Source of the DNA: Acinetobacter sp. ANC 4805
Lineage (GTDB): Bacteria; Pseudomonadota; Gammaproteobacteria; Pseudomonadales; Moraxellaceae
Assembly (NCBI RefSeq): GCF_022549495.1
Contig: NZ_JAKZGD010000002.1
Span: 248,001-312,000 of the forward strand
Reading direction: 5' to 3'
Length of the DNA: 64,000 bases
The position numbers and the translations under genes were made by a program. The notes under the pieces were generated by a model. It was not told the DNA's origin and did no database searches. It worked only from the letters and a program-made list of their open reading frames with translations. Shown here piece after piece: positions 17,147 through 26,470 of this stretch (its first letter is position 1; each line of letters opens with the position of its first letter).

Positions 17147-17815
17147 CTAGTTCTTTTTCACAAGTTTTTGTAATGGTTCCGCAAGCCAGTGTGGATTCTT
17201 GGGAGAGAAATGACCGACGTAACGTTGCATGATTTGTTCAAGATCATGTTGATAATGACCTGTTGGCGTGAATGCACCTAAGCAGTAAATGATCTTGTGA
17301 TCATAGTCAAAGGCAAACATCACAATTGGAATTCCCGCTGCATGGGCAATATGATAGAAACCACTTTTTATTTTTTCAGCTTTTTTACGTGTTCCTTCAG
17401 GTGCCATACCTACCCAAATTTTGTCATATTTTTGAATGGTTGTGACAACTTGTTCTGTCAGACCATGCGCACTATCTCGATGAACAGGAATGAGACCCGC
17501 CCAATCTAGAAGCGGCTTAAACGGCGGTTTAAATAAAGTATCTTTGCCGAGAACGGTCACTTTTAAACCAAGACCACCAATCGCTAGAAAACCATACCAA
17601 CCGTCAATATTTGAGGTATGGGGAGAAATAATTGCAACCGCTTTGGCTAAATTAGGAATTTCGCCTACCACTGTCCAACCTTGGGTTAGAAACAGTTTTC
17701 GACACAAAGCTCGGCTAAATGCTGTCCCACGTTGAGGAACTAAGGGAGGGAGGTCTGGAAAATATTGTGACATAAATTCAGAATTATGATGACAACTACA
17801 CTTGATGTTAAACAT
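17147..17815 (-). CDS. 1-acylglycerol-3-phosphate acyltransferase family protein
   Basis: A 222-residue PlsC-superfamily protein. The HX4D catalytic motif is seen in SPHTSNIDGWYG (about residues 68-79), the phosphate-binding motif in APEGTRKK, and GIPIVMFAFDYDHK matches the later block of the small-acyltransferase subfamily. It is shorter than PlsC and lacks an obvious N-terminal membrane helix. The start may be ATG 17815 or ATG 17773; neither has a convincing ribosome site. Adjacent patatin suggests a link to phospholipid turnover, but this is inference. Confidence 0.82.
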   Translation of the reverse strand: MFNIKCSCHHNSEFMSQYFPDLPPLVPQRGTAFSRALCRKLFLTQGWTVVGEIPNLAKAVAIISPHTSNIDGWYGFLAIGGLGLKVTVLGKDTLFKPPFKPLLDWAGLIPVHRDSAHGLTEQVVTTIQKYDKIWVGMAPEGTRKKAEKIKSGFYHIAHAAGIPIVMFAFDYDHKIIYCLGAFTPTGHYQHDLEQIMQRYVGHFSPKNPHWLAEPLQKLVKKN

Positions 17816-17918
17816 TCATGACATACACTGCATTGGCAAAAACTAAGATTTTATTGCCAGATGAATGAAAGGATTGGATACTTAAGCCCCCTTATTGTGC
17901 TGTTATGGAAAACTCTAA

Positions 17919-19166
17919 ATGCTTAATCTTCGACAGATTTACATTTTATTGTTTTCTCTATATTGGGCACAGGGATTACCTGTTGGTTTTATGACCCATG
18001 CTTTACCTGTGATTTTAAGAGCGCAAGGCGTTTCTTTGGCACATATCGGTGGCTTTGGTTTGCTGATGTTGCCGTGGTCAATCAAAATCTTTTGGGCAAC
18101 TTATGTTGACCGTTTTGCGCTTTCTCGTTTAGGGCACTATCGTAGTTGGATTATTCCAACGCAATTATCCAGTGTTTTGATTCTCATCATTCTGTCTTTT
18201 TTCCCTATTCAAGCACTTGATCAACCCAGTTATTTATTTATTTTCTTTGCCTTACTTTTTCTGATGAATTTGACAGGTGCAACTCAAGATATTGCGACAG
18301 ATGCCTTAGCTGTCAATTTACTTAAAAATGATCAACAGCATTGGGGCAATACCTTTCAAGTGATTGGCTCGCGTCTAGGGTTTATTGTGGGTGGTGGGGC
18401 GGTGTTGTGGTGTTTAGATTGGTTGGACTGGCAGAAAACTTTTTTAGTTTTAGCTGGGCTGGTTTTTTTGAATACTGTACCTGTTTTGTTCTATCGAGAA
18501 CCTATACATGCAGTGAAAAATATTGCAGATCAAAAGACTCCTCTCTCATTTAGCCAAGCCATCAAAAAATATCTCAATTATTTTACGTCTTCCAAAGAGT
18601 TAAAAACGTGGTTAATGGTTTTATTGAGTTTTAAGGTTGCTGATGGTTTAGCAGGGCCTTTATTAAAACCGCTGATGGTAGATGTGGGATTAAATTTTAG
18701 CCAGATTGGTGTTTTTATTACCATCTTCGGTGCAGTTGCAGCACTTATAGGCGCAGGGATTGCTGGGCTATTGTTGAAACATTTTTCAAGAGTGAATTGC
18801 TTAATTATATTTTCTATTCTGAAAATTATTAGTTTAGCGGCTTATGCTGTCATTGCTTATGGTTATGAATTTAATGCTTCGATCGCCCCATTTTGGTTGT
18901 ATAGCGTGAATGCATTTGAGGATGCATGTTCAGCTATGCTGTTGGTTGTAATGTTAACCTTGATTATGCAATACAGCCGTAAACAATGTGCAGGTACAGA
19001 TTTTACTTTTCAAGTTTCTATTATGGCGACAATAAGTGGTTTATTGTATTTGGGAAGTGGCATTATTGGAGATCTAGTGGGTTACTATCACTATTTGCTC
19101 TGCATTGTTATGATTTCTATTTTATGTTTATTGCCTATTTTCTATTGGAAAAATAATACAAGATAA
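17919..19166 (+). CDS. MFS transporter, AmpG / RhtX-FptX-like
   Basis: A 415-residue inner-membrane transporter with about twelve hydrophobic segments. The N-terminus LYWAQGLPVGFMTHALPVIL and the following LPWSIKIFWATYVDR resemble AmpG-type muropeptide permeases and the RhtX/FptX siderophore permeases, which share this signature. NLTGATQDIATDALAVNLL near residue 115 is also typical. Substrate cannot be decided; no Fur box was seen upstream, which weakens the siderophore option slightly. The gene is transcribed divergently from the acyltransferase and is alone. Confidence 0.78.
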   Translation: MLNLRQIYILLFSLYWAQGLPVGFMTHALPVILRAQGVSLAHIGGFGLLMLPWSIKIFWATYVDRFALSRLGHYRSWIIPTQLSSVLILIILSFFPIQALDQPSYLFIFFALLFLMNLTGATQDIATDALAVNLLKNDQQHWGNTFQVIGSRLGFIVGGGAVLWCLDWLDWQKTFLVLAGLVFLNTVPVLFYREPIHAVKNIADQKTPLSFSQAIKKYLNYFTSSKELKTWLMVLLSFKVADGLAGPLLKPLMVDVGLNFSQIGVFITIFGAVAALIGAGIAGLLLKHFSRVNCLIIFSILKIISLAAYAVIAYGYEFNASIAPFWLYSVNAFEDACSAMLLVVMLTLIMQYSRKQCAGTDFTFQVSIMATISGLLYLGSGIIGDLVGYYHYLLCIVMISILCLLPIFYWKNNTR

Positions 19167-19502
19167 AAACAGATTTTTATTACAAATTTATGGGTGTTTT
19201 TTTATTTCTTGAAATAAATTGAGGCAATTATTTTGATTACTTATCGACTAAAGTACAGATTCCTCCTAGAAATGCCATGTTTTATGAATAAGTGATTTTT
19301 ATTGAATAGTGTTATTTGTTTGTATTTTAAAATTTTGATATTTATTGATAAATTTGTTTTTTAATCTAATTTTTAATAGGTATTTAATGCGTATAAAAAT
19401 TAAACTTTAGTCGAAAATGGAATAAATAAATAAGATTTTAATCGTTTTGTCATATAAAGTTAATGTGTAGGATTTGTTACAAATTTAGCTAGGACGTAAA
19501 CA
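19167..19502. other. AT-rich region upstream of the porin gene
   Basis: No gene is supportable in these 336 bases. It must contain the porin promoter; many AT runs make any hexamer call unreliable. AGGA at 19492-19495 is the porin ribosome site. The long leader is common for regulated outer-membrane proteins. Confidence 0.5.
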
Positions 19503-20618
19503 ATGAAAATCAAAATTGTAACAGCAGCAGTGCTTGGTTTACTCGCAACTTCAACATTTGCAGCACCAACAATCTATGGTGAGATTGATGCCAGTGTTGA
19601 TTATTTACCAGAAAAGAATGCAAAGACTGCTAATCGAGATGTTTGGGAAATCAGCTCAAATAGTTCGTTTATTGGGATTAAAGGCGATGAAAAACTAACT
19701 GATCGTTTAAGCGCTGTGTATGCTGCGGAGTGGGGATTGAGTGCTGATGGTGATAGCACTGATTGGACGCAACGAAACCGCTTTGTTGGTTTAAAAGACA
19801 GTCAATTAGGTACAATTAAAATTGGTGTACATGATACCCCAGTTAAACAATTATCGAGTGCGGTTGATACCTTTAACAACTATGTTGCAAATAGAGCTGA
19901 TGTGAATGGTATTTTTACGGGTGAAAATCGTATTAGCAATGTCGTTGTTTATGAATCTCCAGCGGTAAAAGTACCTGTATTAGATGGTGCAATTAAAGTA
20001 AATGCTTTATTGGCAACAGGTGAAGCAACAGGTATTGATAATAGTAAAGCAGGTGTTGCGAAGGTTGATGGGCGTGGATTAGGTGATGCATGGTCTGCAT
20101 CTGCAAGTTTTGAAAGCCCATTATTGGTAGCCGGTATTGGATATGATAAAGCGATCCCTAGTAATTTCTTAGGACACGGTATTCTCAATGCGACTGATAA
20201 GGCTATCGCAGGAAGTTCATTATTTGCTGCTGCAAATACGGTTCGTGCAATTGGTCGTTTAAACCCTGTTGAAGGTTTGGCATTAAAAGCACTTTATCAA
20301 ACGTCTGAAGTCGAAAAAGCATCAGGAAATGCTGCTGGATCTGAAAATATTGATGATGCTCAAGGTTGGTTACTTGGTGCTGAATATAATATTCCACAAG
20401 CGAAAAGCTGGACTGTAAAAGGTCAATATAGCCAAAATGATACCAGTTTTAAAAATAACACTGCTGATTTTAAAGCCAAACAAGTGATTGGCGGCGTAGA
20501 TTATGCGTTTAGTAAACAAGTTAAAACGTATGGTTATGCAGGGTATTTAACGCTTGAGCAAGCCGATAAAAAAGATAAACAACCTGTAGCTGGGCTGGGA
20601 TTAGAATTTAAATTCTAA
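19503..20618 (+). CDS. outer-membrane general porin (Gram-negative porin family)
   Basis: A 371-residue trimeric beta-barrel porin. The signal peptide is residues 1-20 (cleavage after FAA or FA), followed by the typical start APTIYGEIDASVDYL. RNRFVGLKDSQLGTIKIG and the loop that follows match the porin family strand 3/loop 3 region, and alternating amphipathic strands continue to the C-terminal phenylalanine (GLEFKF), the signal for BAM assembly. It has a strong terminator. Selectivity is unknown. It is monocistronic. Confidence 0.9.
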   Translation: MKIKIVTAAVLGLLATSTFAAPTIYGEIDASVDYLPEKNAKTANRDVWEISSNSSFIGIKGDEKLTDRLSAVYAAEWGLSADGDSTDWTQRNRFVGLKDSQLGTIKIGVHDTPVKQLSSAVDTFNNYVANRADVNGIFTGENRISNVVVYESPAVKVPVLDGAIKVNALLATGEATGIDNSKAGVAKVDGRGLGDAWSASASFESPLLVAGIGYDKAIPSNFLGHGILNATDKAIAGSSLFAAANTVRAIGRLNPVEGLALKALYQTSEVEKASGNAAGSENIDDAQGWLLGAEYNIPQAKSWTVKGQYSQNDTSFKNNTADFKAKQVIGGVDYAFSKQVKTYGYAGYLTLEQADKKDKQPVAGLGLEFKF

Positions 20619-20631
20619 TATCTTTGTATCT

Positions 20632-20668
20632 AAAAACACCCTCTGAGTTTCGCTTAGAGGGTGTTTTT
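20632..20668 (+). terminator. porin terminator
   Basis: AAAAACACCCTCTGAG pairs with CTTAGAGGGTGTTTTT (one G-U) around a TTTCG loop, followed by T residues. Confidence 0.92.
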
Positions 20669-20831
20669 TATTTCATATCTAATTGAATAAACTAACAAAA
20701 TTATACGATCTAAGCCAATGGTCTTTAACACAATCAGCCGATTAAAAAGCAAAGATAACGCATTTTCCAAATTTTATTGGTCTATCTCAATCTCAGATGA
20801 TCTGTATTATTAAGCCTTTTTAATGGTTTTG

Positions 20832-20864
20832 TTTAAGTCATTTTTAAGTTTAAATTTTTATCTT
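20832..20864 (+). promoter_or_regulatory. PmrA box and -10 of the pmrCAB promoter
   Basis: TTTAAG at 20832-20837 and TTTAAG at 20843-20848 form a direct repeat with exactly 5 bases between, matching the PmrA/BasR box (YTTAAK-N5-YTTAAK). A -10-like TATCTT lies at 20859-20864, ten bases downstream, which would put the -35 region inside the box as in PmrA-activated promoters. The first pmrC ATG is 45 bases downstream of the box. Confidence 0.8.
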
Positions 20865-20893
20865 AGGGAAGCTAAGAAATTTATTTCCAGATT

Positions 20894-22543
20894 ATGATGA
20901 TCATGCTTCTACAGAAACTCAAGACTAAACCGATCTCTCTATTTGCTTTCAATCTATTGCTTGCAATATGGTTAGGTATTTTTCTTAATATTGCCTTTTA
21001 TGAAAAAATCCAATCGCTTACACCTTATACGGGTTTAAAGGCGGGGCTATTTGTTGCTGCATCAGTGATTGTCGTGGTTGCAGCATATTATTTTATTTTT
21101 CAGTTTCTGAATTGGAAGTGGACAGCAAAGCCTATTGCGATTACTTTAGTTTTTATTGGTGGATTTGCCTCATATGCCGTCAATACCTTAGGCGTGTTGA
21201 TTACGTCAGATCAAGTTCAAAATTTAATGCAAACCGATATTGCTGAAGCGCGTGATACATGGTCATGGCATTTGGTTGTGTGGACACTGGGGATGACGGT
21301 GCTACCAATCATTGCCATCTTAATGCTTAAATTAAAGCCTGAGCCAATCGTTCGTCTAGTCATCAAAAAAGTAGTTGCTTCAATTGTTTCTTTAGCATTA
21401 GTTGGTGGGTTATTATTTGTTTTCTATGTCGATTTTGCGGCAATCTTCCGTGAAAATCGTGATTTAAAGGGGATGATTTCACCGCAAAATATGATTGCTT
21501 CATTCGCTTCATATTATAAAAAGAAAGCGCCTAAAGAAAAATTACCTCTTGTCACTTATGGTGAAGATGCCGTAATGCAAAAGGCGAATGGCAGTGCTTT
21601 ACCGAAATTGATGGTATTAGTCGTTGGTGAGACGGCACGTGCAGAAAACTTTTCTTTAAATGGTTATACGAAAAATACCAATCCAAAGCTGTCGAAGCAG
21701 GATCTACTCAATTTTTCTCAAGTCAGTTCGTGCGGCACAGCAACAGCGATTTCAGTACCGTGTATGTTCTCTGGTATGCCGCGAGAAGATTACGATGAAC
21801 AACTTGCCAGCCATCGTGAAGGTTTGTTAGATATTGCAAAACGTGCTGGCTATCAAGTGACATGGATTGATAATAACTCGGGTTGCAAGGGAGCATGCGA
21901 TCGAGTTGAACAATTTAAAATTCCTGAACCACTGCAACAAAAATGGTGTCAGGATGCAGAATGCTTTGACGATATTTTGATTGAGAGTTTAAAAGCATAC
22001 CTTACAACAATTCCTAAAGATGATACTCGTCCGCGCTTAATCGTTTTACACCAAATGGGCAGTCATGGCCCTGCGTATTACAAACGTGTTCCAGAAGCAT
22101 TTAAAGTTTTTAAACCGACGTGTGATACTAATGCCATTCAAGGTTGTACGCGTGATGCGTTGTTAAATAGTTATGACAATACTTTGTTGTATACGGATTA
22201 TGTTTTAGATTCTTTGATTGAAACATTAAAAAATACAACGCAATATGAAACAGGTTTATGGTATTTATCTGATCATGGTGAGTCGACAGGTGAGAGCGGT
22301 ATGTATTTACATGGCGCACCTTATACAATTGCACCGACTCAGCAAACTCATGTTCCGATGTTGATGTGGTTTTCTGATCTATGGAAAAAACAGGCAACAG
22401 AACAAATTAAATGTTTAGCGAAGCAAAATAAAAATCAATTAAGCCAAGATAATCTATTTCCAACGATGTTGAGCTTACTGAATGTAAAAACCAAAGTAAT
22501 TGACCCTAAAAATGACATGTTAGCAACATGTTCGAAATTATAA
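20894..22543 (+). CDS. pmrC: lipid A phosphoethanolamine transferase
   Basis: An inner-membrane enzyme that moves phosphoethanolamine from phosphatidylethanolamine to lipid A, lowering negative charge and polymyxin binding. Five membrane segments occupy about residues 15-185; the periplasmic alkaline-phosphatase-like domain follows. Metal and nucleophile motifs are visible: VVGETARAENFSLNGY, SSCGTATAISVPCMFSG with the catalytic Thr, and YLSDHGES. Cysteine pairs typical of EptA/MCR proteins are present. Length 549 is normal. It is the first gene of pmrCAB, with 14 bases to pmrA. Several methionines (residues 1, 2 and 4) could be the start. Confidence 0.95.
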   Translation: MMIMLLQKLKTKPISLFAFNLLLAIWLGIFLNIAFYEKIQSLTPYTGLKAGLFVAASVIVVVAAYYFIFQFLNWKWTAKPIAITLVFIGGFASYAVNTLGVLITSDQVQNLMQTDIAEARDTWSWHLVVWTLGMTVLPIIAILMLKLKPEPIVRLVIKKVVASIVSLALVGGLLFVFYVDFAAIFRENRDLKGMISPQNMIASFASYYKKKAPKEKLPLVTYGEDAVMQKANGSALPKLMVLVVGETARAENFSLNGYTKNTNPKLSKQDLLNFSQVSSCGTATAISVPCMFSGMPREDYDEQLASHREGLLDIAKRAGYQVTWIDNNSGCKGACDRVEQFKIPEPLQQKWCQDAECFDDILIESLKAYLTTIPKDDTRPRLIVLHQMGSHGPAYYKRVPEAFKVFKPTCDTNAIQGCTRDALLNSYDNTLLYTDYVLDSLIETLKNTTQYETGLWYLSDHGESTGESGMYLHGAPYTIAPTQQTHVPMLMWFSDLWKKQATEQIKCLAKQNKNQLSQDNLFPTMLSLLNVKTKVIDPKNDMLATCSKL

Positions 22544-22557
22544 AGTGAGATGAAATC

Positions 22558-23235
22558 ATGACCAAAATCTTGATGATCGAAGATGATTTTATGATTGCAG
22601 AGTCTACAATGACCCTATTACGCTATCATCAGTTTGACATAGAGTGGGTCAATAATGGGGTTGACGGACTTTCCTTACTGGGCAAACAGGCTTTTGATTT
22701 GGTCTTACTTGATTTAGGTTTGCCATTGATGGATGGTATGCAAGTTTTGAGACAAATCCGTCAGCGGACATCACTTCCTGTACTGATCATCTCAGCAAGG
22801 GATCAATTGCAAAATCGTGTAGATGGTTTGAATCAGGGCGCAGATGATTACTTGATTAAACCTTATGAGTTTGATGAATTATTGGCTCGAATTCATGCAT
22901 TATTGCGTAGAGGTCAGGCGGGAACTGCTCAACTGAAAAATCAGGCACAATTGTTGAAAAATGGTGATCTCACTTTAGATGTTGAGCAGCATCTAGCGAC
23001 GTTTAAAGGTCAGCAAATCGAGTTATCAAATCGTGAATGGGCGATTTTAATCCCATTGGTGACACATCCGAATAAAATCTTTTCTAAAGCGAATCTTGAA
23101 GACAAGCTTTATGATTTTGACAGTGAGGTTACCAGTAATACCATTGAAGTTTATGTGCATCACTTACGTGCCAAACTAGGTAAAGACTTTATTCGGACGA
23201 TTCGTGGTTTAGGTTATCGACTAGGGCAATCATAA
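22558..23235 (+). CDS. pmrA: response regulator PmrA (OmpR family)
   Basis: A 225-residue two-component regulator. The receiver domain (1-118) has acidic pocket Asp9/Asp10, phosphoacceptor Asp52 in LLDLGLPLMDG, a conserved Lys in LIKPYEFDEL, and the OmpR-type winged helix at about 125-222 (IELSNREWAILIPL, SNTIEVYVHHLRAKL). It activates pmrC and related lipid A modification genes by binding TTAA direct repeats. It starts 14 bases after pmrC and ends 6 bases before pmrB. A second box upstream of the PAP2 gene at 26197 is probably another target. Confidence 0.95.
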   Translation: MTKILMIEDDFMIAESTMTLLRYHQFDIEWVNNGVDGLSLLGKQAFDLVLLDLGLPLMDGMQVLRQIRQRTSLPVLIISARDQLQNRVDGLNQGADDYLIKPYEFDELLARIHALLRRGQAGTAQLKNQAQLLKNGDLTLDVEQHLATFKGQQIELSNREWAILIPLVTHPNKIFSKANLEDKLYDFDSEVTSNTIEVYVHHLRAKLGKDFIRTIRGLGYRLGQS

Positions 23236-23241
23236 AAATTT

Positions 23242-24567
23242 ATGAAAATTTCTAAGCAATACTCATTAAAAAGAAGACTGATTTGGGGAACATCGATCTT
23301 TAGTCTTTTGCTTGGATGTTTATTAATTTTCACTGCCTATAAAGTTGCTTTACATGAGGTTGATGAAATACTCGATACGCAAATGCAATACATGGCTGAA
23401 CGTTCAACAGCTCAGCCATTAACCACAGTTGCAAGTCGTATAGAGTTACATCGAACTTACCATGAAGAAGACTTGTTAGTTGATATATGGGCATATAAAG
23501 ATCAAAGCCATTTATGGCATCAAACACATTTGTTGATTCCACCTGTAAAGCAAGCAGGTTTTTATAGCCAAGATACGCCGCAAGGCAAATGGCGAGTTTA
23601 TGTGATTCCTTTAAAAGATTATCAAATACAAGTGAGTCAGCAAGAAGAAGTACGCCAGTCATTTGCATGGGAATTAGCTGGGAGTATGTTTATTCCTTAT
23701 GTCATTCTATTGCCTTTTGCTATTCTGATTTTAGCTTTTATTATTCGTCTGAGTCTAAAGCCCTTAGAGGATTTCAAGACAGAATTAAAACGACGTGATT
23801 CAGAGGGTTTAAGCCCTATTGATAGTCATAGCTATCCCCAAGAACTCATCCCAACGATCGAAGAAATGAATCATTTATTCGAACGAATACAACATGCACA
23901 AACTGAGCAAAAGCAGTTTATTGCTGATGCAGCACATGAGTTACGGACACCTGTCACTGCATTAAATTTGCAAACCAAGATTCTGATTAGCCAATTTCCT
24001 GAGCATGAAGCTTTACAAAATTTGAGTAAGGGTTTAGCCCGTATTCAACATTTGGTGACACAACTATTGGCATTGGCAAAGCAAGATGTTGCATTAAGTC
24101 TGATAGAACCGAATACGCAGTTTTGTCTCAATGATGTCGCGCTGAATTGTGTTGAACAGCTTGTTAATCTGGCTATGCAGAAAGAAATTGATTTAGGCTT
24201 TGAGCGTAATGATCTAATCGAAATGCAAAGTCTTGAATCAACTGTGCATTCAATTATTTTCAACTTAATTGACAATGCGATTAAGTACACGCCAGATCAA
24301 GGTATCATTAATATTGCCGTGTATAGCGATAGTGATGATTTTGCCTGTATCCAAATTGAGGATAGTGGAGTAGGTATCGACCCCGAACAGTATGATAAAG
24401 TTTTAAAACGCTTTTATCGGGTGCATCACCATTTAGAGGTGGGGAGTGGCTTGGGACTTTCAATTGTCGATAAGGCAACACAACGATTAGGTGGAAGCCT
24501 AGTCTTATCCCGAAGTCTTGATTTAGGCGGTTTATCAGTCCTAGTACGTTTACCTAAAAAACTTTAA
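23242..24567 (+). CDS. pmrB: sensor histidine kinase PmrB
   Basis: A 441-residue membrane kinase that phosphorylates PmrA. Membrane helices lie at about 13-33 and 150-170 with a periplasmic sensor domain of about 115 residues between; a HAMP region follows. The H box is DAAHELRTPVTAL (His232). The N box FNLIDNAIKYTP, G1 box DSGVGID and G2 box GSGLGLSI are intact. No truncation or frameshift is seen, so the system should be functional. Point substitutions in this protein are a known route to colistin resistance in Acinetobacter; I cannot judge them without a reference. Confidence 0.94.
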   Translation: MKISKQYSLKRRLIWGTSIFSLLLGCLLIFTAYKVALHEVDEILDTQMQYMAERSTAQPLTTVASRIELHRTYHEEDLLVDIWAYKDQSHLWHQTHLLIPPVKQAGFYSQDTPQGKWRVYVIPLKDYQIQVSQQEEVRQSFAWELAGSMFIPYVILLPFAILILAFIIRLSLKPLEDFKTELKRRDSEGLSPIDSHSYPQELIPTIEEMNHLFERIQHAQTEQKQFIADAAHELRTPVTALNLQTKILISQFPEHEALQNLSKGLARIQHLVTQLLALAKQDVALSLIEPNTQFCLNDVALNCVEQLVNLAMQKEIDLGFERNDLIEMQSLESTVHSIIFNLIDNAIKYTPDQGIINIAVYSDSDDFACIQIEDSGVGIDPEQYDKVLKRFYRVHHHLEVGSGLGLSIVDKATQRLGGSLVLSRSLDLGGLSVLVRLPKKL

Positions 24568-24612
24568 TCGTGACATCACGTACTGTATTTGTATTGAATG
24601 ACTATTTTTAAA

Positions 24613-25419
24613 TTACGTATTTTTTTCTGATTGCTCTTTCAAATAGCGTAAGAATAAAACGCATTTCTGGATACGTTTTCCATCATTGCCAACTTTGCTG
24701 ATATTGAAATTTAGAACCCACTTTAAGCGTTTTCCAACTTTACAAATGTCACTATATACTTGTGGTTCAGCAAGTAATGCACGATAAAGGATGTGGCTAG
24801 CATCGGCCAATTGTTCAAATTCAAAATGATAGGCTGTAGAGAAAATAAATAGCAACCAATCACGAACAAAGCAATCATGTAAGCTCAGTACTTCTAAAGG
24901 ATCAGTTTCAAAATCAATAAAACTAAACTGGTGATTTTGATCGACTAGAATGTTTCGAGCAAATGCTTCGCTTAAATAGCCTTTTTGTGAATGAATATAT
25001 TGAATTGCTTGAATCGCTTGGCTAAATAATAATGATTTTGAGGCAATATCATTTTGGCATTGGGCGAGTGCCTGATCGAGTTGGCTAACTTGGGTCTGGT
25101 GTTGTGATCCGATATCTTCGAGCAAAATCCCTTTTTCTGAAATTGCTAAAACATTTGAAGTTGAAATACCTAGAGAATTAAGCATTTGAATGCGATGATA
25201 TTCACATTGAATTGCAGCAGAACCACCTCGATTGGGAACTGGTGTAATTGCACCTAAATTAAATATTTTTGCTAACCATTTGAGTGGGGTATAAAGCCAC
25301 AAACCATGACGTTCAGATGCTTTCTTTAACCATACTTTATGCGAACCCAAATCATAGGCTTGTATAGAAGATTGTTGCTTAGTTAAAGAAGTTTCTAAAA
25401 ATTTTTGAAAGTCATCCAT
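24613..25419 (-). CDS. kinase-fold protein, possible lipopolysaccharide or lipid kinase
   Basis: A 268-residue protein (from ATG 25419; a TTG at 25467 would add 16 residues) with features of the small Rio/WaaP-like kinase fold. GGSAAIQCEYHRIQML contains the expected alpha-C Glu. The catalytic stretch is GYLSEAFARNILVD (Asn of the metal site) and IDFETDP in place of the usual DFG-type Asp. The usual catalytic Asp of the HxD motif is not obvious, since the stretch reads LSEAFARN, so activity is uncertain. It follows a PAP2 phosphatase by about 60 bases on the same strand and is convergent with pmrB. The pairing and the PmrA-type box upstream of the pair suggest work on lipid A or undecaprenyl phosphate. 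Function is inferred. Confidence 0.65.
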   Translation of the reverse strand: MDDFQKFLETSLTKQQSSIQAYDLGSHKVWLKKASERHGLWLYTPLKWLAKIFNLGAITPVPNRGGSAAIQCEYHRIQMLNSLGISTSNVLAISEKGILLEDIGSQHQTQVSQLDQALAQCQNDIASKSLLFSQAIQAIQYIHSQKGYLSEAFARNILVDQNHQFSFIDFETDPLEVLSLHDCFVRDWLLFIFSTAYHFEFEQLADASHILYRALLAEPQVYSDICKVGKRLKWVLNFNISKVGNDGKRIQKCVLFLRYLKEQSEKNT

Positions 25420-25480
25420 TAGCAGCAAATTGTACCTAAGTGATTGTTGTGATAGCGCATGTGTCAATGCAAGTGGAAAC

Positions 25481-26197
25481 TCACTTTATCATATTAGGAC
25501 TCATTTGCGTTACAGAATTACGGTCTGCAATCAGCAAGTGATGTTTATATGTGATCATATAAACTACAAAATTTATGGCTAAACAAATCCAGCCTGTCCA
25601 TAGATTATGACTTAGAAAGTGAGCACCACGCATCATTTGTGCCCAACCCATAGCAAAGCCAAGTAAGACACCTGCGAATAAATAAAACCAAGCTCTGTTG
25701 GTTTGATCAAGACGATAAACAAAATAGCCTGTGACTAAAGCAAAGCCTGTACTTGCATGCCCACCTGGAAAACAATGTCCTGCTGTTGCTGAGAAATCCC
25801 AAATAAATCCAGTCGCTGTTGGATGAGTCATATCCCAAGGGCAAGCATGAGCAGCATGAGATTTCATAAAACCAATAATGCAAGTACAGAGCATACTGAC
25901 CCAAAACATATAACCATATAGCCAACGTTTAGTTTTGAGTTTCTCAACTTTAAAGGATGCACACCATAGAATGAAAAAGCTGAGATAGACTACAGTGATT
26001 ATTTGTTTGACATAACTGTGGTTAAGTTTTGCAAGATACCAATCGCCTTTTAATGCAAACTCACCAAAAGTACCGACCCAAGGTTGAATTAAATAAAGAT
26101 CAATTGTTCCGCCGACTGGAAACAGAAATAACAGGATAAAAAAACTAATGCACAATAAAGAGCTTGTGAGTAAAAAAAAGCGTGTTTTGAAGATCAT
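25481..26197 (-). CDS. PAP2-family membrane phosphatase
   Basis: A 238-residue integral membrane phosphatase with about six hydrophobic segments. PAP2 motifs are recognisable: a degenerate motif 1 (KSHAAHACPWD), motif 2 FPGGHAS (residues near 145-151) and motif 3 as RGAHFLSHNLWTGW. Enzymes of this group remove or transfer phosphate on lipid A or undecaprenyl pyrophosphate (LpxE, LpxF, LpxT, PgpB). Motif 1 lacks the usual Arg before Pro (CP instead of RP), which occurs in divergent PAP2 members. It is the first gene of a two-gene unit with the kinase-fold protein and has a PmrA-type box 51 bases before its ATG. Role in lipid A modification is inferred. Confidence 0.85.
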   Translation of the reverse strand: MIFKTRFFLLTSSLLCISFFILLFLFPVGGTIDLYLIQPWVGTFGEFALKGDWYLAKLNHSYVKQIITVVYLSFFILWCASFKVEKLKTKRWLYGYMFWVSMLCTCIIGFMKSHAAHACPWDMTHPTATGFIWDFSATAGHCFPGGHASTGFALVTGYFVYRLDQTNRAWFYLFAGVLLGFAMGWAQMMRGAHFLSHNLWTGWICLAINFVVYMITYKHHLLIADRNSVTQMSPNMIK

Positions 26198-26234
26198 AGT
26201 GCATGCAGTTTGGGCGGAAAAATCATGCTGCTAT

Positions 26235-26265
26235 TTAATATTTTAAAGCTTAATTGTCTCTTAAA
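26235..26265 (-). promoter_or_regulatory. PmrA-type box and -10 upstream of the PAP2 gene
   Basis: Read on the minus strand, TTTAAG (26265-26260) and ATTAAG (26254-26249) are separated by 5 bases, 11 of 12 half-site positions equal to the pmrC box. A -10-like TATTAA follows at 26240-26235. Orientation and distance to the gene are close to those at pmrC. Prediction from pattern. Confidence 0.65.
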
Positions 26266-26470
26266 TGCGCATAAAAAAGCGGCTTGATGTTGCTATATTT
26301 TGGAATAGGTTTATCTCTTGAAAAGCTTATTTCATGGCATATAAAAAACAAAAAAGTCACTAGATATAGAAGGGTATAAATTAAAACAGAATTAATTCAT
26401 CAACTCTGTTTCTAGCGAGATATGAATGATTCCCATTCTAAAAATACACTGGAAGCTTTAATTTTGAGAG

